Positions 31,058 through 40,324 are shown, counted from the stretch's first letter. The stretch is DNA of 64,000 bases from Streptomyces griseorubiginosus (GCF_001514195.1 NZ_KQ948734.1:1431076-1495075); one strand, 5' to 3'. Program-made: numbers and translations. The notes: generated by a model from the letters alone, not told the origin.

Positions 31058-32365
31058 ATGGGCTTCGGGCGAACACTTCGAGTTTTGGGATCCGGCGTAG
31101 CAGTCAGCGGGGTGTTGTTTGCATCTGCGCCGACCGCAGATGCAGATCAAGTTAGAGATGATCAGTGGGCGCTGAAGGCTCTTAACGCCGAATCTGTGTG
31201 GAAAATCTCCCAGGGCAGTGGCGTCGTTGTAGCAGTAATCGATAACGGGGTGAATGCAGATCATCTCGACCTGAAGGGAAATGTCCTAGAGGGTAAGGAT
31301 TTTGTAGATGGAGGAAGCACCGAGCCGAGCCCTGGGGAAAATCATGGTACAGGCATGGCTTCGATCATCGCTGCTCATGGACATGGAGTGAATGATGGAG
31401 TCATGGGGCTCGCGCCGAAGGCAAAAATCTTGCCAATCCGAGATTCGCCCAAGGTGGGGCTTTCAGGGACGATTAGGTACGCGGTTGACAATGGCGCCTC
31501 CGTAATCAATGTCTCGCAGTGCTTTGATTCTAGTGATCCGCAAGCGCTGAAAGATGTATCAGATGCTGTGGCTTATGCTTTGAGTAAAGACGTTTTGGTC
31601 GTGGGCGCGTCTGGCAACGAGGAAGACAAAGGTGGAAAATGCTATCCAGCGGCCTCGCCTGGAGCGCTGGGTGTCGGTGCCGTCAAGAATGACGGGCTCC
31701 TCTGGAGTGGCTCTAACACGGGTAGTTACGTCGCACTGACCGCTCCTGGTGCCAATATCGTCTCAGCGAACGCAGATGGTCACGGTTATCATGCGGCAAA
31801 CGGCACGTCAGACGCTGCCGCCTACACATCAGCGGCGGTTGCCTTGCTCCGCTCGAAGTATCCTGATTTGACGGCAGGACAGATCGTAAACCGCTTGGTG
31901 AAGACGGCGGCTTTGCCGGATTCTGAGAAGGGTCTCTCCCTGCCGGATAAAGGGTATGGGTACGGGATCATCCAGCCGCTGGCGGCCCTTAAAGAGGATA
32001 TCCCGGCAGGCTCGAAGTACGGTCCGCTCACAGTTCCAGAGTCTTTGAAGGAAAAGTCCGCGACCTCGTCGCCGGGTTCATCGGCTGCCGAACAAGAGAA
32101 GGCCGACAACAAAGCAATGCTCATCTGGGCGGTCATCGGTGTCGTTGGCCTCGCTATCGTCGGCCTGATCGTTTTCCTGGTTGTCAGGGCGTCCAAGCGG
32201 AACAAGAACAACAGTGGCGGCCCGGGTGGCCCCCCGAGTCACCCGCAGTACAGCCAGCAACCCGTCGCACCGCACCAGAACCCGTACCAGCAACCAGCCC
32301 CACCACAGCAGAACCCGTACCAGCAGCCCTCGCCGCCCCACAGTCAGTGGCCGCCGCAGCAGTAG
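31058..32365 (+). CDS. Second mycosin-like serine protease, lower GC
   Basis: A 435-residue subtilase. ATG 31058 follows GGGAGGA; the frame extends upstream into the terminator hairpin and is not used. Signal peptide, then Asp in AVIDNG (about 62), His in NHGTGMAS (about 95) and Ser in NGTSDAAAY (about 250): the triad is intact although the usual Pro after Ser is absent. A transmembrane helix near 353-380 is followed by a QNPYQQP-repeat tail. The gene body is about 50% GC in places, far below its neighbours, which suggests recent acquisition or a different source. Confidence 0.85.
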   Translation: MGFGRTLRVLGSGVAVSGVLFASAPTADADQVRDDQWALKALNAESVWKISQGSGVVVAVIDNGVNADHLDLKGNVLEGKDFVDGGSTEPSPGENHGTGMASIIAAHGHGVNDGVMGLAPKAKILPIRDSPKVGLSGTIRYAVDNGASVINVSQCFDSSDPQALKDVSDAVAYALSKDVLVVGASGNEEDKGGKCYPAASPGALGVGAVKNDGLLWSGSNTGSYVALTAPGANIVSANADGHGYHAANGTSDAAAYTSAAVALLRSKYPDLTAGQIVNRLVKTAALPDSEKGLSLPDKGYGYGIIQPLAALKEDIPAGSKYGPLTVPESLKEKSATSSPGSSAAEQEKADNKAMLIWAVIGVVGLAIVGLIVFLVVRASKRNKNNSGGPGGPPSHPQYSQQPVAPHQNPYQQPAPPQQNPYQQPSPPHSQWPPQQ

Positions 32366-32566
32366 CCGAGCACGACTTGGATCGTTGAACGGGCGTGACG
32401 CCGGTGAGCGCCGCGCCCGTACTGCATGGGGCCGCGCCGAGTAATCGCTCGACCGCCCGGTGGAGTCATGGGCTCAGATGGCAATCGATGCCGACCGTGG
32501 TCACATGCCGCGAGCGATCATGGCACATCTGCTGCATTCAGTTGTGCCAAAGTAAAAAGGAAGTCA

Positions 32567-33415
32567 GTGCACTCCAGTCAGCCGCCTCCAGGGCACATTC
32601 AGCCCGATTCTCCCCAATACGGTGTGCCGTACCCGGCTTCGGGAGGGCCCTCGTCGGTGTATCAGCCGACGCCGCAGGCTAAATCGAAGGGTGGAGCCCG
32701 CAAAGTATTCGGGATCCTGCTGATCCTGTTTGCGGTTATTCCGCTCCTAGGTACGGCTCTGACTGTCTACAAGACCGTTCAGAGTTCCAAGGAGCGCAAC
32801 TCGAACGACGCTTTCATCCCCAAGGCGTGGCACAATCTGCAAAGCGATGACATCTTTCCCGCTCGCCTCACCAGCGAGACGGTTGGCAGCGATGCCAGCG
32901 TTTGGGCCCGTCAGGGGATTTCCAAGAACACTTCTTGCGAGGCGGCGTTCACCGCTGATCTCGCAAGGGATGTGACGGCCAAAGGATGCAAGGTCGTACT
33001 CCGAGCGACGTACACCGACTTGAGCGGCGAAATGGCCGCAACCATCGGACTGGTCGTAGCCGATTCGCCCGCGGCCGCAAACGCCGTGGACTCCAAGATC
33101 GAGAGAATTCAGAGCGATGCCGCGGGTTCTGATCGAGCGCCGACTGTCCGACCGTTCGCCGTTCCTGGCACACAGGCTGCCGACTGGAGCGAGAAGATGG
33201 GCATCGGAGGCGCTTCAGCACAGGTCTTCATGCCTGATTCGCCGTATGCCGTGACCATCACCACCGGGCCCACCGACCCCGCACGTCCGGTCGGTCAGCT
33301 GCCTGAACCCTGGACCTTCATCGGCTGGGAGGAACGGCACCCCTACAGGGAAACCGCGCAGGCCCTCGCGGCCATCTACGCCGAGGATCTGCGGAGGACG
33401 GTGTTGGGGAAGTGA
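32567..33415 (+). CDS. Membrane-anchored extracytoplasmic protein, unknown
   Basis: A 282-residue protein. GTG 32567 is chosen because AAAAGGA precedes it and the longer frame upstream looks non-coding. A Pro/Gln-rich start precedes one transmembrane helix at about 43-65 (FGILLILFAVIPLLG), and the rest is an outside domain with one Cys pair (TSCEAAF and KGCKVVL). No family recognised. Its stop overlaps the third mycosin start (GTGA), so the two are coupled and may act together, for example as protease and partner. Confidence 0.65.
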   Translation: MHSSQPPPGHIQPDSPQYGVPYPASGGPSSVYQPTPQAKSKGGARKVFGILLILFAVIPLLGTALTVYKTVQSSKERNSNDAFIPKAWHNLQSDDIFPARLTSETVGSDASVWARQGISKNTSCEAAFTADLARDVTAKGCKVVLRATYTDLSGEMAATIGLVVADSPAAANAVDSKIERIQSDAAGSDRAPTVRPFAVPGTQAADWSEKMGIGGASAQVFMPDSPYAVTITTGPTDPARPVGQLPEPWTFIGWEERHPYRETAQALAAIYAEDLRRTVLGK

Positions 33416-34701
33416 GCAAGCACATCGTGACGGGCGCTTTTCTGGCGGCGACCCTGACCTTGAGCACGGCGACCACAGCATCCGCCGCTCCACCCCAGGG
33501 CTGGGAACTCCCCGCCATGTCCGTGCCGGCCGCCCACGCCATCAGTCAGGGGGAGGGCGTCACCGTGGCGGTGATTGACACCGGGATCCGCACCGACCAT
33601 CCAGCGCTGAAAGGCCGTGCCACCGAAGGCCCGGATTTCCTCAAGGCCAATGACAAGTCCCAGCCGTGGTACGGCGGGCACGGGACAGCGATGGCCTCCA
33701 GTGTCCTCGACGTCGCTCCTCGAGCGAAGGTTCTCGGCCTACGCGTGATCCGAGACGAGGATGACCCGAACTACCAAGGCGGCCGCCTGAGCAACCCTGA
33801 CGCGCTTTCGCAGGCAATCGCCTACGCGACGGACCACGGAGCCGATGTCATCTCCTTGTCCATCGGTTCCAGGCAGTCCTTTGGCGGTTACCAAGTAGGG
33901 GATGTGAAAGCCATCGACTACGCCCTGTCGAAGGGCGTCACCATTTTTGGTGCGGTCGGCAACCTGGGGGACAAGCGGGCGGGGCATGACAACGCCATTT
34001 CGTACCCCTCCGCCTACCCGGGCGTCATCACCGTATCTGCTTCGACCCAGGACGGTTCGCGCGCGTCGTTCTCGTCCGTGCACTCCTACATCGACATCGC
34101 GGCTCCGGGCGTCGCGATCAACGAAGCGGATTCCCGCTCCAGCGGGCGTACGTCCGGTGAGGGAACATCAACTGCCTGCGCTCTGGCTGCGGGCGTGAGC
34201 GCACTGATCGTCTCGAAGTACCCAGATCTCACGCCGCGCCAGGTCGAAGCCGTCCTTGAGAGGACCGCTTCACACGCAACCCGTGGATACAGCGCGGAGA
34301 CCGGTTACGGGGTGATCAATGCCGAGGCGGCACTACAGGCTGCGGCGAAGCTCACTCCGGAGGAGAAGGTGGCGATCGGTGAGACGGGGACCGGTCTGCA
34401 CTTCGGACCCGGAGACGACGGCACACCGAAGACGTACTCGCAGGGGGTGGACTCCTTCAAGGTCGGTGTTTCGGCCGTAGGAGCCCTCATCACCCTCTTC
34501 CTCCTGCTCGGCGGCTTCTGGCTCTTCAAGAGCGGTCGTCGAGTGCAGGCGCAAGGCCCCTGGGGTGTCGAGCCCAGCGGTCCTGTCGCCTATGCGCAGT
34601 CCGTACCGCCGTCCGCTCTGCCGCAGCAGAACCCCTACCAGCAGCCCGCTCCGCCAGAGCACAATCCCTACCAGCAGCCCGCTCCACCGCCTCGGCAGTA
34701 A
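33412..34701 (+). CDS. Third mycosin-like serine protease
   Basis: A 429-residue subtilase with a signal peptide (LAATLTLSTATTASA), catalytic Asp in AVIDTG (about 55), His in GGHGTAMAS (about 90) and Ser in GEGTSTACALAAG (about 252). A C-terminal transmembrane helix (ALITLFLLLGGFWLF) is followed by a QNPYQQP/EHNPYQQP tail like that of the second mycosin. It is translationally coupled to the preceding membrane protein. A cytoplasmic Pro/Gln tail is not typical of mycosins. Confidence 0.88.
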   Translation: MSKHIVTGAFLAATLTLSTATTASAAPPQGWELPAMSVPAAHAISQGEGVTVAVIDTGIRTDHPALKGRATEGPDFLKANDKSQPWYGGHGTAMASSVLDVAPRAKVLGLRVIRDEDDPNYQGGRLSNPDALSQAIAYATDHGADVISLSIGSRQSFGGYQVGDVKAIDYALSKGVTIFGAVGNLGDKRAGHDNAISYPSAYPGVITVSASTQDGSRASFSSVHSYIDIAAPGVAINEADSRSSGRTSGEGTSTACALAAGVSALIVSKYPDLTPRQVEAVLERTASHATRGYSAETGYGVINAEAALQAAAKLTPEEKVAIGETGTGLHFGPGDDGTPKTYSQGVDSFKVGVSAVGALITLFLLLGGFWLFKSGRRVQAQGPWGVEPSGPVAYAQSVPPSALPQQNPYQQPAPPEHNPYQQPAPPPRQ

Positions 34702-34730
34702 GTGGCGTAAGCCGCCGATCGATGACTCAT

Positions 34731-34758
34731 GGCTTGGCGGGCAGACGCCCGTCAAGCC
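34731..34758 (+). terminator. Hairpin after the third mycosin
   Basis: A 12-bp stem (34731-34742 with 34747-34758, one G-T pair) and 4-base loop, 30 bases past the stop. The remaining 170 bases to 34929 hold no clear gene. Confidence 0.7.
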
Positions 34759-34928
34759 GTCTGGGTCTCACGGTTCGGTGACCGCTGGTCCACGTAAAGG
34801 AAGATCCGGTATGTTCGGCCTGCTTGATTGGCATGTCCTTGCCTAGGCGCCGAGCCTTCGGTTCGGCCGGAAAGGGCACCTCACGGCTAACGCGTGCGAC
34901 GTAACCCGCGGTCGTGTGAGGGAAGGGC

Positions 34929-35399
34929 ATGTCCACCACTGACACAACGGGGATGGGACAAGGGATGAGTACTCCCTTCGACGGGGCATCACAGAGCGGG
35001 ACTCCTCGGACGCGGCTGAACTCCGTGCCCGCGGACGTCGGTGGAGGCGGTGGCGGTGGTGGCACCAACGTCGACACCCAGCGCCTCGACGAAGCCGCCA
35101 ACGCCCTCGTGGAACTGCGTGGTGACACCGAGAACGTCGACAACGGTGCCGACGACGACTGCCTCAGCGCCTCCCGCGGTCTGAACAAGCACACCGCAGG
35201 CGGGATGGCCGAGGGCGGCTCTTGGGCGACTGCCGGCTCCCTGGTGACCATGGACGTCCGTTGGGGCTCCCAGGTCCAGAACCTCAAGCGCCTGCTTCAG
35301 GACATCAGCGACAAGCTCCACACCACCAGCGGGCACTACACCCGCACCGAGCAGGAGGAACGGGCCCGGCAGAACGCGATCAGCACACCCTTCGGGTGA
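34929..35399 (+). CDS. WXG100-like ESX substrate with EsxB-like tail
   Basis: A 156-residue protein from ATG 34929 (GAGGGAAGG ribosome site; ATG 34965 is an alternative). A Gly-rich linker (about 38-46) precedes a helical region with W98 and RWGSQV. The C terminus has Y137TRTE141 and ends ISTPFG, closely matching the tail of EsxB (YxxxE, EEQRA-like acidic/basic run, SSPFG). It is probably exported, and may pair with the large WXG protein encoded next. Confidence 0.65.
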   Translation: MSTTDTTGMGQGMSTPFDGASQSGTPRTRLNSVPADVGGGGGGGGTNVDTQRLDEAANALVELRGDTENVDNGADDDCLSASRGLNKHTAGGMAEGGSWATAGSLVTMDVRWGSQVQNLKRLLQDISDKLHTTSGHYTRTEQEERARQNAISTPFG

Positions 35400-35450
35400 G
35401 TTGAGCCGCCCCGGGTGCGCCCTAAGGGCGTAGACGCGCGAGAGCCGCAG

Positions 35451-35468
35451 GGGTGCGGCGCCGCACCC
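35451..35468 (+). promoter_or_regulatory. 18-bp palindrome between two ESX genes
   Basis: GGGTGCGGCGCCGCACCC is a perfect palindrome in the 119-bp gap before the large WXG protein. It may be an attenuator or RNA processing hairpin that lowers expression of the downstream gene relative to the small substrate. Confidence 0.4.
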
Positions 35469-35518
35469 GGGTGCGCCATCGAGTCGTACCGGAACCCCTT
35501 CACAAGGAGCAGTCGCAC

Positions 35519-37744
35519 ATGGTCTCCATCCCCTACCTCGACAAGGCCGACCTCGCCCCGCTGGCCGACGCCGCCGCGTCCTGGGCGGCTCTGCCGGCCA
35601 AGTACGAGGCGCTGCAAAGGGAGTTCGAGCAGCGCGTCATCAACCACCTCAAGGGCCACTGGGACGGGGACGCGGCCGACGCCGCCTTCGTCACCATGGG
35701 CAAGGCCCGTACGGAGTACGAGAACGCCGCCACCGAGGCGGAGCGCATCGGCAAGCTGTTGCAGGACGCGCACGGTGAATTCGCCGCCTCCCAGAAGCAG
35801 TTGCACGCCCTGCTCGACGAGGCGCGTGACGACCACTACAAGGTCTCCGACGACGGCCGCGTCGAGGACGTCGACCCACGGTGGGACAGCCCGACCGCGT
35901 CCGCCTCGCCGGGCTTCGCCGAGGAGCGCAAGAAGAAGCTGGACTCGCTCGTCTCCCGGCTGACGCGGGTCCTGGAGGTGGCAACCGCCGCCGACGAGGC
36001 GGCCAGTTCAGCCCTGGAGCGCGACGCCAACGGCGACAGCGAGTCCTTCAACACCAGCGTCTACACGACCCTCGACGCCGTGGAGGCCGATCAGGCAGCC
36101 GCGCTGATGAACAAGAAGGGCCGTCTCTCCGACGCCGAGATCACCAAGCTGAACCTGCTCCTGTCCGCCAACAAGAACGACCCCGAGTTCTCACGGGACT
36201 TCGCCGTCAAGACCGGCGGCGAGAACATGCTCAGCAAGTACAACGAGCTCATGAGCCCGCCGGCCGGCACCACGCTCTCCAAGGCGCAGCTGGCCCAACT
36301 CAAGGAGCTCAAGGCCAACTTGGGCACGACCATCGGCACGGCCACCACGTCGGACGACCACCGCAAGGGCGGCCCCGACCCGGAGATCACCAAGTTCCAG
36401 AACGACCTCCTCAAGGCGGGCCAGCGCGACTTCAACGCCAACCCCACCGAGTCGCCGTACGGCCTCAGCGGCTACCAGCTCACCAGCAGCCTGATGAGCG
36501 AGGGCAAGTGGGACAAGGACTTCCTCCAGGACTACGGCGACGCGCTGATCACCGCGGACAAGAACGCTGCCGACGCCGGGCAGAACCCGGATGCCTACTG
36601 GGGGTATCCGCGAACGCTGGGCACGACCAACATCGGGGCGCTCGACCCGATGGCTGGCTACATGGACGCCCTGGGCCACAACCCGGAGGCCTCGACCGAG
36701 TTCTTCGGATCCGAGACCACCGTCAACGGTGAAAAGGTCGACCACTACGACTACTTGATGAAGGACCGGCACTGGCCCGAAGGGGCGGGTTACACGGGTG
36801 ACCCCAAGAACCCCAACGGTTACAACAACCTCGGTCACGCCCTGGAGTCCGCCGTCACCGGGCACTCGTACGACAGCAGCCCCTCGGCCGACACCCCGGC
36901 GCACAACCAGGACCAAGCTGCCTTGATGCAGAAGCTCGTGCAAGACGTTTCCGACGACGGTGAACTCGCGCACGACGGGATGCAGGACAGTCTGGGGCGA
37001 ATGACGGCTGAGTACATGCCGGACGTCTACCGCGGACTGCGTCCGGACGGAGAGAGCGAGGAAGACTTCCTCCCGCTTGGGAACAGTGTCTCCGCCAACT
37101 TCAGTGAGCGGGACATCACGCGGTTCATGTACACCGTGGGGCAGGATCCGGACGGATACGCGGCGATCAGCTATGGGCAGACCCAGTACTCCGCAGAGTT
37201 GATGAATTATCACCTTTCACACCCAGATGCGTACGGGTTGTCCGACAAGGAAACCATTTACGAGATCTCCGAAACCGGAGCGCAGGTCGACGGAATTCTC
37301 TCACTCGGTCGCCAGGATTCCGCCGTGCAGGAGTCCGCCGAGGGCGACAAGGTCTTCAACGACCACCTCGCCTCCGCCGGCGACTGGGGCAAGAGCATCA
37401 CCAGCATCGGGATCGGCGTCGGGACCGCCGCCATCACCTCTCCCGTGGGGGGAGCGGTCGCGGGCGAAGTCGCGGGGAATGTCAGCGGCCAGCTGATCGA
37501 CATGGTGGTGTCGGACCTCGAGCGCGACTCGTCCGACGACGCGTTGTACGCCTCAGGGGCCGACCTGGAATCCAGCAAGAGCGCTGTCCAGGCTCAGCTC
37601 AGAAACGCAGCGACCATCTCGGTCGCGGAAAATTCGAGTGGACTGAATCAAGCCGAGATCGACACGGCTGTCAACAATGGCGCCGAAGCGGGCAACGGGT
37701 ACGCCAATGACAAATCCAGAAGCTACGCACAGAAGAGGGGATAG
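35519..37744 (+). CDS. Large WXG-fold ESX-associated protein
   Basis: A 741-residue protein. ATG 35519 (CAAGGAG before it) starts MVSIPYLDK. The N-terminal about 110 residues form a helical hairpin with HWDGDA, the WXG turn. A long helical middle follows, then a hydrophobic Gly/Ala stretch (about 640-670, IGIGVGTAAITSPVGGAVAGE) that could insert in a membrane, and a polar C terminus. No catalytic motif recognised, so it looks like a secreted scaffold or toxin-delivery protein rather than an enzyme. The ATG of the following membrane protein is 9 bases away. Confidence 0.6.
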   Translation: MVSIPYLDKADLAPLADAAASWAALPAKYEALQREFEQRVINHLKGHWDGDAADAAFVTMGKARTEYENAATEAERIGKLLQDAHGEFAASQKQLHALLDEARDDHYKVSDDGRVEDVDPRWDSPTASASPGFAEERKKKLDSLVSRLTRVLEVATAADEAASSALERDANGDSESFNTSVYTTLDAVEADQAAALMNKKGRLSDAEITKLNLLLSANKNDPEFSRDFAVKTGGENMLSKYNELMSPPAGTTLSKAQLAQLKELKANLGTTIGTATTSDDHRKGGPDPEITKFQNDLLKAGQRDFNANPTESPYGLSGYQLTSSLMSEGKWDKDFLQDYGDALITADKNAADAGQNPDAYWGYPRTLGTTNIGALDPMAGYMDALGHNPEASTEFFGSETTVNGEKVDHYDYLMKDRHWPEGAGYTGDPKNPNGYNNLGHALESAVTGHSYDSSPSADTPAHNQDQAALMQKLVQDVSDDGELAHDGMQDSLGRMTAEYMPDVYRGLRPDGESEEDFLPLGNSVSANFSERDITRFMYTVGQDPDGYAAISYGQTQYSAELMNYHLSHPDAYGLSDKETIYEISETGAQVDGILSLGRQDSAVQESAEGDKVFNDHLASAGDWGKSITSIGIGVGTAAITSPVGGAVAGEVAGNVSGQLIDMVVSDLERDSSDDALYASGADLESSKSAVQAQLRNAATISVAENSSGLNQAEIDTAVNNGAEAGNGYANDKSRSYAQKRG

Positions 37745-37752
37745 GGCGAGTA

Positions 37753-38793
37753 ATGAGTAGCTCATCCAGTCGACCGTCACGGATCCCCCCACGGGCCCGC
37801 CGCTACCTGACTGCTGTCGTGGTCATCCTCGTGATGCTTTCTGTAGGGTACGGTTTTTGGCTCCAGTACCCTGCGGCGAAAGTTGGCAAGGTGTGTTCAG
37901 GCATGCTTCCAGTGGAAGAGATTCTCGACCTGTCCGGAAAGTCTCGCCTCAGTCTGTTCGGATCCGGCTTCAAGAGTGGCGGTGATTCCGGTGATGTGAC
38001 CGGCCCGGCCGATCTGGAGGCACATTGCAGGGCCGGTAATGCTGACATTCATATCGAGACAGCTGCCGAAGCGACCACTCAATACGGGATCTACACCTTC
38101 CAACGCATAGACGACGTCCTTCCAGTTCCCTTGGGGGCTGGGTGGCAAGGGTTCACGGCTGATTCAGGTGCCTCCGTGCTCCTGAACTGTTCGAACTGGA
38201 CCGGTCGGGACGGCAGCGGGATTCTTGCCGCAGTGAGCGTGTGGGACTTTGACAACACGGCCGACACGCGTCTCGACTTGGCACGCGCGGTCACCGAGCT
38301 TGCGAAGAACGCAGCAGAAAAGACGGGTTGCAAGACGAAATTCGGCAGTGAGAGTGGGCTGAAGAGTCCTGCCGCTTCCGCTGAAACCAAGCCTGCTGGT
38401 GAGGCCTCCGGGACGTGCGAAGGACTGTCTTCAACGGCCGAGGTGAGGGAGACCGACGCTTCGGTTGCTCCAGTTGAAGAGTGTGTGCTCGTCGGTGACC
38501 TGCAGATGCGTGCCGAATACGGACCGTTCAGTGACAGGTCCACCGCTGTGTCCAATGGCAAGTACGGCGGCCACGACACGCCCGCGGGGATCGACAGCTC
38601 CACGGCTTGGACGTCGGCCACTTGCCAAGGCGCTCTGGGTATCGGGTACTACCACGCGTCGCCGATCGAGGGCAGCGACCGCAGGTTCACCTCGGACCCG
38701 CTCACCAAGCAGGAGAGGGCGGATCTATCCCACTTCGCGAAGCAGTCGGCGGCTCGTCACGGGTGCGGCGCCCCGGCGGTTTCACCCTCCTGA
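37753..38793 (+). CDS. Membrane-anchored protein with two four-Cys domains
   Basis: A 346-residue protein with one N-terminal transmembrane helix (about 18-40, YLTAVVVILVMLSVGYGFW) and an outside region made of two similar halves. Each half has the Cys order C-x-G, C, C, C: KVCSGML / AHCRAG / LNCSNW / TGCKTK and GTCEGLS / EECVLVG / ATCQGAL / HGCGAP. The same order recurs once in the lipoprotein encoded next. Unrecognised family; two predicted disulfides per unit. It follows the large WXG protein closely and is likely co-expressed. Confidence 0.6.
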   Translation: MSSSSSRPSRIPPRARRYLTAVVVILVMLSVGYGFWLQYPAAKVGKVCSGMLPVEEILDLSGKSRLSLFGSGFKSGGDSGDVTGPADLEAHCRAGNADIHIETAAEATTQYGIYTFQRIDDVLPVPLGAGWQGFTADSGASVLLNCSNWTGRDGSGILAAVSVWDFDNTADTRLDLARAVTELAKNAAEKTGCKTKFGSESGLKSPAASAETKPAGEASGTCEGLSSTAEVRETDASVAPVEECVLVGDLQMRAEYGPFSDRSTAVSNGKYGGHDTPAGIDSSTAWTSATCQGALGIGYYHASPIEGSDRRFTSDPLTKQERADLSHFAKQSAARHGCGAPAVSPS

Positions 38794-38840
38794 ACACGAG
38801 AGTCGGGGTGACCGAGGGCGGCCTGACTTTTCCCTCGGCG

Positions 38841-39641
38841 GTGACACGGGCCCACAGAGACCTCTCTAACGCCCCGTCCCGAGCGTCTGCGCCTCGGTAT
38901 CGGCGGACTCGCCACGTAAAGGACTTGGCACCCCTCCACCATGGGACGGAGAACAGAACACTGCCCAGCTCTGCTGTAGCACGCACATTCCCCGGGGGGC
39001 GACGCAAGGCGCGGCCTCTCATCGCATTCGTCACTGCGGCACTGGTCCTATCCGCCTGTACCGGCGGAGGCGACGAGGAGACGGGCGATCGGAGCGCCTC
39101 CGTGTGCGACGGCAAGCTCCGTGGCAAGGCGTTTCCGACGCTCGCGGGAGATGGGGGCATTTCCTCTCAGGAGACTCACGATTTCGAACCCAAGGAGTGG
39201 AAGGCGGCCGGCAGATGCTACATCTACGGCGAGAAGCACTCCGTGGAGATCGACTACCTCTTTCACTCGGACACCCTCGAACACCTCGACCGCTACAAGT
39301 CCCCGGGCCCCGGCACCGTCAAGACCTTCAAGGTCGGTTCGGTCACCGGATACCTGGAGAGGACCAAGGTGCGGGTCGCCAAGGGGTACGTACATCAGAA
39401 CCGGGCGTGGCTGGCTGTGCCCTGTGCCATACCGGGTGACACGCCACGTGATCACGCGATGCTCGAGATCGAGGTGAAGGAGCCGCCCCCGGCGCGGACT
39501 CTCGACGACGAGCTGACCAAGGCCTTTGTCTCTGCCCTGACTCTCGCCACGGATTATCTCGACGGCCAGGTCTTCAAGTGCGCGGCCACCCCCTCGGCAG
39601 CGACGTCAGGGGCGGCCTCTCCGAGCGCCTCGGGCGGATGA
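38841..39641 (+). CDS. Putative lipoprotein with one four-Cys domain
   Basis: The coding frame is secure from about 38961 to 39641; the start is not. GTG 38808, GTG 38841 and TTG 38925 are in frame but lack good ribosome sites; CTG 38961 behind GGAG would give the most normal signal sequence. The hydrophobic segment LIAFVTAALV leads to the lipobox VLSAC. The mature part has four Cys (VCDGKL, GRCYIYG, VPCAIPG, FKCAAT) matching each half of the preceding protein. Function unknown; an envelope role beside the secretion machine is inferred. Confidence 0.55.
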   Translation: MTRAHRDLSNAPSRASAPRYRRTRHVKDLAPLHHGTENRTLPSSAVARTFPGGRRKARPLIAFVTAALVLSACTGGGDEETGDRSASVCDGKLRGKAFPTLAGDGGISSQETHDFEPKEWKAAGRCYIYGEKHSVEIDYLFHSDTLEHLDRYKSPGPGTVKTFKVGSVTGYLERTKVRVAKGYVHQNRAWLAVPCAIPGDTPRDHAMLEIEVKEPPPARTLDDELTKAFVSALTLATDYLDGQVFKCAATPSAATSGAASPSASGG

Positions 39642-39677
39642 CCGCGACGGGCTCCCAGTACGCCGCCAACTTCGTGA

Positions 39678-39709
39678 AGGACCCGGCTGCTTCACACAGG
39701 CCGGGTCCT
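39678..39709. terminator. Bidirectional hairpin between convergent genes
   Basis: A 10-bp perfect stem (39678-39687 with 39700-39709), between the lipoprotein gene and the minus-strand SseB-like gene. Confidence 0.75.
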
Positions 39710-39736
39710 CTACGCCACGTCTTCAGATGACCGGGG

Positions 39737-40324
39737 TCACCCGCCGCCCACCTGCCGCAATGCCTCCGCCGGAATCGTCAAGCTGAGGCGATGTCCCGGA
39801 TTGAGGCGTACCGGGACGCCCGCGGCCGCGAGTTGCTGGCCCTGGGTGTGGTGCCACTGGTGCCAGGAGTCGGGCGTGTGGGTCGGGTGGGTGAAGGCGG
39901 GGACGTAACGGCTGCCGTCGTCCTCGGTGACCGTGTACAGGCCCTGCTGTCCCTCCTGGGCGAAGAGCATGAGCGTGGCCTCGCGAAAAGCGGCGAGCAG
40001 TTCCGCCTCGCCCGCGTAGCCGGTCACGGCCTTCTGCATGGCGGCGTCCAGGGGGGTCGGGGGAGCGGGGAACTCCAGGGCCACGGGGGACGGCCGGTAG
40101 TTCGGGTTGTGGCTGAAGGTGACCAGCCGGCCCTCCTCGTCGACGGACCAGCCGCCGACGATCCCGTACGGCGGGACAGCGCCGTCGGCGTCGAAGTACG
40201 GGTCGATCGCGTAGACGTAGCCGCCGCGTTGGCGGGCGGCTTGTGCTCGGAGGGTCTCCGTGACAGCGGGGATGGCAGGAGCGGGGCCGGGGTACGGCGG
40301 CATGGTCAAAGGGACGTTCTCCAT
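39737..40324 (-). CDS. Type VII secretion system-associated SseB-like protein
   Basis: A 195-residue soluble protein from ATG 40324 (ATG 40303 is possible). The N-terminal half contains YVYAIDPYFDADGAVPPYG, seen in actinobacterial proteins annotated as T7SS-associated; the C-terminal half resembles an SseB N-terminal domain with YVPAFTHP and VRLNPGHRLSLTIP. No signal peptide. It is divergent from the EspC-like operon and may be a cytoplasmic adaptor, which is inference. Confidence 0.6.
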   Translation of the reverse strand: MENVPLTMPPYPGPAPAIPAVTETLRAQAARQRGGYVYAIDPYFDADGAVPPYGIVGGWSVDEEGRLVTFSHNPNYRPSPVALEFPAPPTPLDAAMQKAVTGYAGEAELLAAFREATLMLFAQEGQQGLYTVTEDDGSRYVPAFTHPTHTPDSWHQWHHTQGQQLAAAGVPVRLNPGHRLSLTIPAEALRQVGGG

